Assembly (NCBI GenBank): GCA_949361645.1
Contig: CASHZP010000002.1
Location: 87,799-151,798 of the forward strand
DNA: 64,000 nt
Direction of reading: 5' to 3'
From: Spongilla lacustris
Lineage: Eukaryota; Porifera; Demospongiae; Spongillida; Spongillidae
Part shown: in pieces, positions 23,786-34,139 of the stretch
How the letters are laid out: each line of letters begins with the position of its first letter
How positions within the stretch are numbered: the first letter of the stretch is position 1
Translations under genes and position numbers: made by a program
The notes under the pieces: model-generated
Databases searched by the model: none
What the model saw: only the letters and a program-made list of their open reading frames with translations
Told to the model about the DNA's origin: nothing

Positions 23786-24077
23786 AAGTAAATAAAAACA
23801 TTCTCTATGAGAAAGTTGGTGGTATATAGGATTTGAAGGCAATAGTGGTGTAAAAAGCAGGGAAACAAGGGTTGAATGATAAGGAAAAACGAAATAGTCC
23901 TATATTTAGCACATGCATGAACAATGTATTGTCCTACAATGTGTGCTGGGCTAAATATAGGACTATTTCGTTTTTCCTTATCATTCAACCCTTGTTTCCC
24001 TACTTTTTACACCACTATATTGCCTTCAAATCCTATATACCACCAACTTTCTCATAGAGAATGTTTTTATTTACTTG
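23786..24077. mobile_element. Foldback MITE, complete copy 1 (292 bp)
   Basis: Near-perfect hairpin: the left arm starts ACAAGTAAATAAAAACATTC and the right arm is its complement ending in TTTACTTGT. The arms include TGGTGGTATATAGGATTTG and TAGTCCTATATTTAGC; the loop is about 35 bp. No coding capacity. Related copies or arms are at 14.4, 16.6, 33.8, 39.7, 40.1, 47.0 and 52.7 kb. Confidence 0.88.
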
Positions 24078-24156
24078 TGTGATATGTGATGTCATATTGG
24101 GCAAATAGCATATGCATACCAAGTCTCCAGACCGTACTAGTACAAAAATCATAGTA

Positions 24157-24395
24157 ACAAATTGGGGGTGTGACTGAACGGATCTATTTCAGCAAGACCC
24201 AACCTTAGCATGATGTACAACATGCTAAAGTAGAGCCACGTCCAACTAGTACCGATCCACGTTAGAATTCTGGGATGATAGGACCTGGTATGACAAGCTG
24301 GTGGATATGCACACCTCGGGTACCCATTCCTTCCCCGCCAAGCTGGTGGATATGCACACCTCGGGTACCAATCCCTTCCCCGCCAAGCTGGGTTC
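24157..24395. repeat. Copy of 20969-21137 with a 46-bp local duplication
   Basis: Matches the block to the left of the first LRR exon. Here the piece CAAGCTGGTGGATATGCAC...CCTTCCCCGC is present twice in tandem (about 24293-24388). Confidence 0.75.
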
Positions 24396-24991
24396 ATAAT
24401 TATACCAATGATAGAACAGGAAAGTTAAGCCAGACCAACTTCGTTACATATGTACATGTATTGTAAGGCACAATGATAGATATACAATAGACTGAGGACC
24501 ACTGAGCAGGTATATACAGCCTGTACATGTATCGATTGTTGCACCGTTCAATATAAACAAAGTACATCCAGTGCTCCCCCATCCCCCCTAGGTCGGGGGG
24601 AAGGCACTTGCCCCCCCTCCCCCCCCCACACCAGGGCCTTGAAATCATGAATCTGTCACTGCACCACTGTACTGTATCATTTGAATACCAGGGTAATTGG
24701 TGGACCCCCACCCTCCTTCTATAGTACCTATTTGTTAGTAAGGCCACCTTCCAGTACATGTGGTGGACCATATTTCAGCCGGTGGACCATATTTCAGCCG
24801 GTCCAACAAGTATGTAGATACAGACTGAGAGATCTGATCAGAATGTATTGGGGTACACTGTGACGGATGGGGTGGGGTATGGGGAGGTAGGAGGTGGGAG
24901 GGACCAGTGGTACATATGATAATGGTGTCCCAACCTGGCATGACAAGCTGATGGATATGTGTATGGAAGGTCATTGTACCAGTGTTGTTAC
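24396..24991. other. No gene seen; duplicated flank of LRR exon
   Basis: 24742-24900 resembles 20245-20380, with a 21-bp internal duplication (GTGGACCATATTTCAGCCG twice). Poly-G/poly-C runs near 24595-24627. Confidence 0.55.
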
Positions 24992-25159
24992 CAAGACATG
25001 ATGCCCGCTTTGCATCAATAGTGTTCTGACCCAGATTCAGGGTTTCCAACTTGGTATTGACTTGGACACCTTTGATAACTTCTTCTAATCCCACTGGTTG
25101 TAGTCCACATTCATAAAGGACCAGTTCCTTAAGAGTATTATTCTCCTTCAACATCATAC
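24992..25159 (-). CDS. Leucine-rich repeat exon (two 28-residue repeats), copy 1
   Basis: A 168-bp minus-strand exon, phase 1-1, with donor GTAACAAC and a clear acceptor ending CACAG. It encodes MMLKENNTLKELVLYECGLQ, then PVGLEEVIKGVQVNTKLET and LNLGQNTIDAKRASCLG. It differs from the copy at 20.5 kb mainly at exposed positions of the strands (KLDLQRC versus ELVLYEC; LDLSE versus LNLGQ), the face that contacts ligands in this fold. It lies downstream (minus sense) of the NACHT and CARD-like exons and is phase compatible with them. Confidence 0.83.
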
Positions 25160-26599
25160 CTGTGTGAAGAGGGACACAAACACTCATTACACAACATACA
25201 GTATGCATCAATAAAATGTTGGAACATTGCAACATACATGTGCATGTGAACGTCCTACACCATTTCATCATAAGTTATAACCTTTGTGCTCAGAACATAG
25301 TTTTGGGCTTTGTGCATAAGCAAGCATCCTGTGTTGTTCTGATCAGGCAGTAAAATACCTGTGCGCCAAACATTTCATAAGTAGCATTTTTTTGTTGCAC
25401 AATTACTACATGTACATGTAATGCATTACAATCATCCAACACACATGTAGCACTATAGTAGCGTGATATGTTGTGCCAACATTCTAGTGATGGATACTGC
25501 ATGATACATTAGCTCAATAGTGGGATGGGCCTGGGGAGGGGGTAGGCTCCTCCCACTCTGCTGTGGGCCCAAATGAGTCAGATGGAATGCACAAGTTATG
25601 GAGGTGCCAATGCTTTACTTTTGCTTTAATTATGACACTGAGGAACCATTGGGAATGTGTGTGCATATCATGAAATGTATACAGGCCCCTAATAGCCATT
25701 AAATAGCCATTAAATAGCCACCCCCTGTAAGATGGTACTACTCTGTATTGAACTGACTCCCCTCCCAGGGGCGGATGCAGGATTTTGGCGAGGGGGGGGG
25801 TTCTACATGAATTATTGATGAAGGGGAGGGGCACGCACGAAAATTTTTGTGGTGCGCATTCTAATTTTTCCACAGATTTTATTGGACACTAAGGCAATCA
25901 ACACCAACAAATGTGTGCCACTCGGTTACGTTCTGGTTTTACGGATTTAAATGGCTGTATTGGAACATGTATGCGCGCTTTTCTTTGCTATTCGGTTGAG
26001 CCACTTAAAATTTACCCATTTTACCCCATTTTCCTTGATGTGGTTTTATGTGTTAATCTTATTTTATTTTGTATGTATGTATGTATTTATGTTATTATGT
26101 TAAACCATAATTGTTATTTCTACACTAAAAAAAAAAAAAAAAAAAAAAAAGTCTCAAGGCAATCTAGAGACAACCTACAGCTGTGCTAGCCTACTTTCTC
26201 TGTGGAACTGCTGCTTCACGCTAATTTCTACAAAACAAAGGCTTGCTATGTAGGTTGGGATGATAGAAAGTGCTAATGGGAGGTGGAAGGTGCGAATCCT
26301 TTCATCCCTAGGTTCTTAAGGGCACTAGTTCAGCATAGTAAGCCACGCCCCTCTGGCAATAATGCCTCCACCAGCTGCCACGCCCACCTCAGTTTTCACC
26401 CACTATATGTTGGGTAGTCAGGCATATCTGCTAATTCAAGATGTACTTGGCAACCTCTACAGGTTTATTTTGCCCTTTTCCTGCAATGAGACACGGCTAT
26501 ACAATACAAGTGGGTGGAGCTAGTTATGTGACTAGAGCTTGGGATAATGTATTCTTGAATGTGTGTATCCCACAAGCCACATGTCCTTGTGTTTTGGCC
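25160..26599. other. No gene seen; retroposon-like stretch ending in poly-A
   Basis: From about 25768 (CAGGGGCGGATGCAGGATTT) the sequence resembles the start of common invertebrate short elements and it is followed at 26127-26150 by a poly-A run. Similar starts occur at 7541 and 45620. No exon recognised. Confidence 0.45.
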
Positions 26600-27140
26600 T
26601 ACATTCACACCCTCTTGTTCCCTCTCCCTCCCTCCCTCCCTCTCCCTCCCTTCCTCCTTCTCCCTTCCCTTCTTTCTTCCCTCCCTACCTCCTTCTCCTC
26701 CTTCTCCCTTCCTCTCCCTCTGCCTCCCTCCCTTCCTCCCCCTCCCTCCCTCTCCTCCCTCCCCCTCCCTCCCTCCCCCTCCCACCACCTCCCTCTCTCC
26801 CTCCCCCTTCCCCTCTCTCCCAACCCCCTCCCTCCCTCCCCCTCCCACCGCCTCCCTCTCTCCCTCCCACTTCCCCTCCCTCCCCCTTCCCCTCCCTCCC
26901 CCTTCCCCTCCCTCCCCCTTCCCCTCCCTCCCCCTTCCCCTCCCTCCCCCTTCCCCTCCCTCCCCCTTCCCCTCCCTCCCCCTTCCCCTCCCTCCCCCTC
27001 CCCCTCCCTCCCCCTTCCCCTCCCTCCTCCTTCCACTCCCTCCCCCTTCCCCTCCCTCCCCCTTCCCCTCCCTCCCCCTTCCCCTCCCTCCCCCTTCTCC
27101 TCCCTCCCCCTTCCCCTTCCCCTCCCTCCCTCCCACCCAC
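26600..27140. repeat. Polypyrimidine (CCCTCCCTCCCCCTTCC) tract
   Basis: About 540 bp with almost only C and T on the plus strand, organised as a 17-bp-like CCTCCCTCCCCCTTCCC unit to the right and less regular to the left. All frames are open, so the 150-230 residue Pro/Ser/Leu and Gly/Arg/Glu peptides are artefacts. Confidence 0.95.
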
Positions 27141-29280
27141 AATAGAAACCTCTAAAGCTTAAAGACCATGTACAAGTAAAATAAACACAACACATATACT
27201 TACATGTACGCAAACGAAATTAAGCAAGAAAATAAGGAAGCAAGGGAGGGAGAGATATGATGCTGTCATCTAATATAAAGGTCAAACGACACAACTCAGC
27301 ACACCTCATCACATTTTCCATCCAGCCCAGTGGTGAACCAACCTATGAACATGGTCCCCTATCATGTGAGCAGCTTCGTTGTCATGGCTACAACATGTTC
27401 CCTTGTACAGATTGGCTCCACCCACTTGCACCTCTACCCCTGCCACTACTCAGTACCATTTGTTCTTTGCCTCAGGAACAATTCATCCCATGCAGGCACT
27501 GTCTCTTTGACCTCCTCTCTTCGACCACTAATTAGAATGTTGAACCGTGCACACACTTGCGCACACAGCTAGCTGCATGGCTGAGCATGCACAAAAACGA
27601 TCAAGGCTAAAGTTGTATTACTACGTACTTTAGTTTACGGATACAATTAAAGCTCCAATGTTGTTGTCCAAGCTGTTTAATTGAGAGATCACAGTAATCC
27701 ATCACCCTTTTTTGAAGTGTACATACATGTATTGCAATCGGACTGCCGCCATGCTTGTAGTATACATAAATTGGTCGTATTCAGCACTTCGGTACGACTC
27801 ACAGAAAATAAGTCTGCTAACAAAAACAACCAAATCACATACGACCAGCACTCCTGTATACGTTTATACAAGTTTTTGTAACTCATGTCAGGCAAATTAA
27901 CGAAAAAAAGCTTTTTGAAACCAACCACTCTAAATGGAGCGCTATTAGTCACGGGCCCGTATCATGGCGTATGTTAGCATTAAAAAGATAAAATTTATAT
28001 CATTGTAGTCCTCGAAGGGTGTGCAACACAGATATTCACCTGTACTGCACTTAAGTTGAACGGATTACAAAAGATAAGCCAAATTCCAATGCCATGCGAT
28101 AATGAGGGTCTAGTTAGTTGTTACGTAGGTAAAAGTGGGGACGAGACCTAATGTCCATTTTTTCAATGCAATGAAACATCCGTGTGCCCATGATGAATAT
28201 TAACTGCCTAGTTACCTACATTGTATATACTAATTATCGACCTGGCAACCACGTGCAAATGGAATTCGCTTTGCTACTAGTCTTTGGTTGTAGTGATGCA
28301 CATAACTAATGAACGGCTGGATAGTGCCATCTCTCCTAATGAGAACAGTGCAAGCCCTGTCTTGGCAGCACTCTCCTACGCAACACTGTAATTGCGGAAG
28401 CTACCATACCCGTGTCGAATAGGGTATGAACACGAGGCTTGTTTGTACCAACTGCCACAGAGATGTGAAAATCCCTTATACTCGGTATAGTGGACAGATG
28501 GGTGTATAAATGTATAGCATGTTCTAAGATGGACGCTTTTTCTGACGGCTGTACTAAGGCCCTTGAATATGGCATTTTCCAAGATGGCAGTTACAGGTTA
28601 AAATTAACGGCTGAGTGTAAACATCGCTTTGATGGTGGTTTTCCGGATTCCAGTGTAGAACAAAAGCTTAAAAAGTGTTGTTGCATTATGCCTTGCAGCC
28701 TTTGAACTTTGTCCTTGCATTTCATGTACATCATGCACCAAATATGTACTGGGTGATGGACACTTTGTAATTTCAAATTGTGGTCAACATGGACACTGCT
28801 TGGCCAACATGTATCTATTTATATAGAAATCCACTGTGCACCATAGCATGCACTGCATTCTTGACTACAGATCCATGACCTCGCCAACTGCTTTACTATA
28901 CATGGTCACATATGGAAAGTCACTGCTTGACCATTGTACAGTAGTACTCTCAATTACTCTTGTATTACTGTATAATTGAGATTGGCATGTCCAAGTGAAT
29001 TTTGCAAAGCATGTGGCCATCTGGCTGTGCAGCAGCATACCATCTACAAAGGCCACACCTTAAAGATTCATGATCTAGACAGATGACAGACTCAGAATTC
29101 ATCATCGAGGTATAAATTCACTGACCTCGTACTGTACATTTTACTCTCAGCAAGCTAATAAGAAATCAGGCAGGCTGCCTGGAATAATGATTCTAAAGAC
29201 CTATGCTGAAGCCATTGCACCATGATTTTTATTTATTTATAAGCACAAGGTATAGACAGTTCCAGGATCGTCAAATCCTA
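27141..29280. other. No recognisable gene
   Basis: Several short frames (for example plus 28490-28705 and minus 28336-28575) have no domain I recognise and no supporting splice or duplicate copy. Codon-like structure cannot be argued from sequence alone. Confidence 0.45.
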
Positions 29281-29990
29281 TATATTGCCATGCACATACA
29301 TGTAGTACTCGCGTGGATGATTTATTGATGTCAACAGTTTTGCGAAGATAACAACTTCTCGCAGAAAAAGCGTCCAGAGAGAGACTATTCACATACTGCG
29401 AGAACTACATTTGGACACTAGCGTGGTAAGAATTGGGGCTCTAGAATGTGGCAGTTGTGGCGTACTAGACGAGTGAATCGAACATACATGTAGTTTGTAA
29501 ATAAAATACGATCCAAATAATGCGCAATCAATATATACGTCGATCCATAGGGGTATAACTAAAATGCGCTGGATTTTTTTATAAGGAGGAGATGCCCTGG
29601 GAAACCTCGTGTTATACTTTTTAGATTTTTGTCACCGTCTGGATGGGAATAAAAAATGAGGGTACACTTATTAAGACTAGTTAGGCCTACTCCCATCACA
29701 TAACCATGAGGGTACACTTATTAAGACTAGTTAGGCCTACTCCCATCACATAACCATGAGGCTACACTTATTAAGACTAGTTAGGCCTACTCCCACCACT
29801 TACATTGTACATGTACATGTAACCATGAGGGTACACTTATTAAGACTAGTTAGGCCTACTCCCATCACATAACCATGAGGGTACTCGCGCGGATGATTTA
29901 TTGATGTCAACAGTTTTGCGAAGGTAACAACTTATTAAGACTAGTTAGGCCTACTCCCTTCACATAACCATGAGGGTACACTTATTATAG
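29281..29990. repeat. About 50-bp tandem repeat with an inserted upstream fragment
   Basis: From about 29655 to 29985 there are six copies of a unit containing ATGAGGGTACACTTATTAAG and ACTAGTTAGGCCTACTCCC. Inside the array, 29883-29930 is a near-exact copy of 29307-29354 (GGATGATTTATTGATGTCAA), a single-copy stretch about 580 bp to the left. Confidence 0.85.
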
Positions 29991-30129
29991 ACCTACTCAC
30001 ATGCTCAGGTGTACATATCATCCATTGTTGGCCTACATGTACAAAGTACATGTGCAATACCATAACACACCTCATCATACAAATTGTCATGTAGCTTTTG
30101 AAATATTTCCTTTCATCTAAAAGACTTAC

Positions 30130-30426
30130 ATGTACATGTAAGTTCTTCACTATTCACACACATCTTTCCCACAATGGAGGAGAGATATGGTTCTCCTCCC
30201 AGCACCTCCATGAACACCTGGTACACTGAAGGGTCTGTGGTCACCTGAGCCTCCACTGCATTGATGAGGACTTCATTCTTCCTCTGTGTGGTCAGGTCTC
30301 CTCTCTCCTGTATCTCATCCCTCACATGCCGCGAGATTACTCCTCTGGAGTACAGTGAACCAGCCAGACCAGCAGGATCCTGAATAGAGCCCACCAGATC
30401 TGTGTAGTGCTTCTTCAGTAACTCAA
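30130..30426 (-). CDS. CARD-like (death-fold) exon
   Basis: A 297-bp minus-strand exon, phase 1-1, with acceptor TCTCTCTTCAG and donor GTAAGTC. It encodes ELLKKHYTDLVGSIQDPAGL, then AGSLYSRGVISRHVRDEIQE and, further on, NEVLINAVEAQV and VYQVFMEVLGGEPYLSSIV. The order of short amphipathic helices with D-P..LA..LY..G.IS fits CARD-like death-fold domains, which mediate homotypic assembly of signalling complexes. It lies just downstream of the NACHT exon and is in phase with it. CARDs normally precede NACHT, so this could instead be the first exon of a following gene. Confidence 0.65.
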
Positions 30427-30683
30427 CTGAAGAGAGAAATACATACATGTACATGATGTACAGCAACATGTTATGCAATGTGTATATACATTGTACATGT
30501 ATGTTTACACCAACAGTGTAATGGTATGACATTAAAACTTCCCTTCTGGGAGAACACTACATTGTAAGATTGCGATGTGTGCAAGTGGGGGTGTGGCAGA
30601 TATGAATAAATATATTTTACTAATGCACGCAATATGGATTGCTTAGCTTGTAATGCAAGGTCAGACGATATACGCGCACCCAC

Positions 30684-30758
30684 CTGTAAAGTTGGAGGTC
30701 TTCTGCTTGACTTTCTCCTCATGATGCTTCAGAAGTTGTTCGGTCAGACCACACCCAC
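30684..30758 (-). CDS. Alternative 25-codon extension of the NACHT exon
   Basis: This block is a tandem duplicate of the last part of the NACHT exon: LLKRHEAKVKQKASNSTG is followed by LLKHHEEKVKQKTSNFTG. Each copy ends in its own phase-1 donor (ACAG/GTGGGTG). Use of the distal donor adds 25 residues in frame; use of the proximal one skips them. Confidence 0.6.
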
Positions 30759-31488
30759 CTGTAGAGTTGGAGGCCTTCTGTTTGACCTTCGCCTCATGAC
30801 GCTTCAGAAGTGTGCTGGTCAGTGCTATGTATACCTCAGTCAGGGTGTGTGGGGGTTTCCCCTTGTGTTCCCTAAATAGCTCCACAACAATGGCACAGTT
30901 GATGGGAACATACATCAGACTGTGGATATGAGGGTGGTGTTCAAGGTAGGACTGGAACCCTTCCATCAGCCTTGAGTTGTGCTTGAGTGAGCACTCAACA
31001 TATTTTTGGATCTCCTTCTCACCAAAGCCTACAACTTCATTGTACTGACACTTTTCCTGTCTCCTACACAGCTGATAAAGGTTCCTGTTGGCTGAAGGTC
31101 GACTGGTCACCAGCACAGTAAGCTTGGGGAGCTCTGTCCCTTTGATAATGCCAGCTAAGATTGACCTGTCTCCAATTTGTAGTTCTGAGGGCAGTTCATC
31201 ATATCCATCTAGAATCATCAACACCTTCTCCCCCAGAGTAGTGGACACCCATTCATCTACTGACTGTTGTATGACAGAACTTCGATGGTAGAATAACTTG
31301 GATATGTCATCTGCTGACTGCACCCTCTCATCCCTCAAACGCAGCACAATAACCAGATGGAAGTCTTGAAGGATTTCACCCTTCTCCCAACGTCGTCCCA
31401 GCTGCCATGCTAAGGTGGACTTGCCAACACCGGGAATCCCTTCAACAATGATGCAATAAACCAATGTACCATCTTCACACCTGCCGAC
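30759..31488 (-). CDS. NACHT NTPase exon of an NLR-like protein
   Basis: Minus-strand exon entering in phase 0 after CAATGTCCAG and leaving in phase 1 at ACAG/GTGGGTG. It carries Walker A (EGIPGVGKSTLAWQLG, about 31395-31440), Walker B (VLMILDGYDELP, about 31190-31225) and the sensor motif TVLVTSRPSA (about 31093-31122). The VEGIPGVGKST and DGYDELP forms are diagnostic of NACHT NTPases, which oligomerise on ATP binding in innate immune receptors. The residues after the NTPase (MYVPINCAIVVELF, then TLTEVYIALTSTLLKRH) match the helical part of the fold. A second in-frame donor lies 75 nt further on (exon end 30684). Confidence 0.93.
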
Positions 31489-31541
31489 CTGGACATTGAA
31501 GGGGTGATGGTTATGAACAGATATGAGTGCACACAACTGAC

Positions 31542-31757
31542 CTGTTCAATTTCAATTGGTTGCTTCATTCTCTTAACAATCTCAAGGTCTCCAGTCATCA
31601 TAGCCTTGGTATAGACATCCTCATCCATAAAATCTTCTACCTTCACCACTGTTGCCAGTTTGATGTACTCCTGAAACCTAACAGGTGGCCACTGGTCATC
31701 AGTTTGTTGTAGCCGATCATAGGTAGCTCTCAGGAATGTCTTGTACTTCTCCACCTC
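31542..31757 (-). CDS. Pre-NACHT exon
   Basis: A 216-bp minus-strand exon, phase 0-0, from acceptor GTACCACAG to donor CAG/GTCAGT. It encodes EVEKYKTFLRATYDRLQQTD, then DQWPPVRFQEYIKLATVV and IVKRMKQPIEIEQ. The WPP..F..YI.LA.V arrangement ending in I-EQ before the Walker A exon is the linker seen ahead of NACHT in many invertebrate NLR-like proteins (family knowledge). The intron to the NACHT exon is only 53 bp. No death or other effector domain is seen upstream; the nearest upstream exons in phase 0 are ankyrin. Confidence 0.82.
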
Positions 31758-33837
31758 CTGTGGTACTGATGTGATGGAAATAGCACATGTCATCCATGAT
31801 GAGGGGACATACATGTGTAGCACCCGCGCTAAGGAGACGTGAGGTTCACCAATATGCAGTAAATCACGTTGGCAGATAACACTCAAGGATACAATTACAG
31901 CACAATATATACACTAAAACACTACGTCACATATACACGTGCAAGTATCATGCAAAGTTCTCAGCTGATGACTAGACTGTCTGGAGCCCTTTGTACTTGC
32001 ACGTTACACATGTATAGTGCATATGGATAAGGTACACTGACATACATTAGGTACAGTTGGATGGCTACTTATTTCGACAGGGTTGAAAATACATCGATGG
32101 CTTCATTGCTTCATCCCCTTTAAAATAATTAACTTATCACTACATACTTATTGAATTGTAATTATACTGAGGAGGTAATCTTGAGCCCTTCCAAATATTC
32201 TATTGGATAATATCATGTGATTACATGTCATTTGAAAGTACCGTATGTATTTCCATATTAAAGAATATCAGGACCCACAGTAGTGGGTCCTATGTAGGAT
32301 TGGCTTCATGGGCGTGGCTTTCGATCGAGGTTTTTAAAACGGTAACGAAGCGTTGCCTTTACTCGCCAGCTCGTATATAATCCATCACAAACATGACAGA
32401 TATGCACATATAACGTGAGCTTCGCTAAACAGTGCCGTTTACGTGGAGTGACAAGTCGGTACCAAAATTCCGCCATTTAATTTTTGTTCATCTCCTCCTC
32501 CTCCTCCTCCGTCGTCTTCCGTTCATCACATATAACTCGAGACAGGAACGTCGTAAGACGACGAGATTAGCTTCAAAAAGTTGCATTTGATTTCCAAACG
32601 TGCCCTTTCATACAAATAAGACCTACGGTTGTTAGCTGGTGATGAAATGCCGTGAAATGACGCGAGCAGGTGCAATTCATTATAGGTGAAAATTCTCGGT
32701 TGCCTAGCAGTATGCAATATGACGTCACATAAGCGTCTTAATTTACTGTTGCCAGGCTACCACAATTAACGTACACAGCTTCATACACAGGCGGTTCTAA
32801 TAATTCAGCAAAGGACCAAGCCAAGAAAACGGCTCGTTAGCAAAGAGAACTATATAGGTAGGCCTATCAATAAAATAAAAAGAGCATCTTACCGTTAACC
32901 ATACATACAATGCAACTTTCATCAACCTTACCACCATGTAACAGTGTTCTTTAAGGAGGGAAGGGTTTACCCTCCCCTTTTTGTTTTACTTCATGGAGTG
33001 TTGGTTACATCCGTTATTTAGTAAAAAAGAAAGTGAGGAGGGTGAGGGACCCCTCCCTCTTACATAACGAGTCAAATTAAGTCCAACAAGCAATAAATAA
33101 TTACGTAAACGCAAAGTGGGGGGGGGGGGGGGGGGGGGGGGGGAACTGCATAAGTGCCCCTCTACCTGTATCTTTTGGTTCAAATTAAAGCTACAACTAT
33201 CTTGTTTTTGCCTATTGGTGGGTTTAGTGAATCGACTAACGCGGTTAAGATAGAAGCCTGAACATTGGACCCGGTACTTTGGACCCGGTTCTAATTTGCC
33301 AGTATGCTTCAAGTAGTTATTCCTTCCAACCCCAACCCCAAAACGGATTCTACGCAGTTCAGTGAGTGGATCGGACTAATATAATACCCAGAAACCCTTT
33401 GGCATACCCTCCGGCAAAGCCTATATATGTTTACCTTAAGGTCCTACACGGCCACCTCGACAGCTGCACGTGTCACTCGATTCTGACAAATCGCGGTGGT
33501 GATACGCTGCCAAACAACAAAAGAAGCAATAGTTGTTCCTTTAGACAACACCTAAAACTGAACTAGTCCATATAAAGATTTCTATTTTCCACATGCTTAT
33601 CTACAGCTACGTGTGCATGTATTGTTCACTGATACGCAGCAGCTGCCATTAGTAATTTGAAACCAAGCAACGTACGCGCGCACTCCGTTAATTGCATAAA
33701 ATAAAAAAGCCTTGCCTTAATATACCTGAGAGGCCTATATACTCAGATTACACATAAGAGGAATCTAAGCGTTCTATACATTGCAACGAATACACTAAGC
33801 CATGATCACTCCTGGCAGAGAAAAAAAAATTAGGGGA
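31758..33837. other. No gene seen; poly-G at 33118-33143
   Basis: No exon recognised. 32490-32560 contains a CTC-run fragment (CATATAACTCGAGACAGGAAC) related to pieces near 6480 and 21580. A 26-bp poly-G tract lies at 33118-33143. Confidence 0.5.
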
Positions 33838-34139
33838 ACAAGTAAATCAAAAACTTCTCTATCGAGAACGCGATTGGTGGGATGTAGGATCGGTGGTGCA
33901 AAAAGCAAGGTAACAAGGTACAGTATGTTAAAGTGAGGTTTGGTAGGATATCCTACAACTATAACAGTCCTACATTTGCAAATAGGCTTCTTCATTTGCA
34001 AATTCAGGACTGTAGGTTGTAGGATCGAACCTACCAAACCTCACTTTAACACACTGTACCTTGTTACCTTGCTTTTTGCACCACCAATCCTACATCCCAC
34101 CAATCACTTTCTCGATAGAGAAGTTTTTGATTTACTTGT
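33838..34139. mobile_element. Foldback MITE, complete copy 2 (302 bp)
   Basis: Hairpin with the same ends as 23786-24077 (ACAAGTAAATCAAAAAC on the left, its complement on the right) and TTCTCTATCGAGAA next to them, but with an unrelated or strongly diverged middle (GAGGTTTGGTAGGAT). It represents a second subfamily. No coding capacity. Confidence 0.86.

Noticed and set aside
26441..27213. Pro/Ser/Leu and Gly/Arg/Glu-rich proteins of up to 234 residues
   Set aside because: Low-complexity polypyrimidine tract open in all frames; no domain, no codon bias possible.
27257..27572. Plus-strand ORFs of 92 and 80 residues
   Set aside because: No recognised domain, no splice partners, and overlapping frames of similar quality.
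28336..28705. Overlapping short ORFs on both strands
   Set aside because: No domain, no duplicate copy and no clear splice sites; length is compatible with chance.
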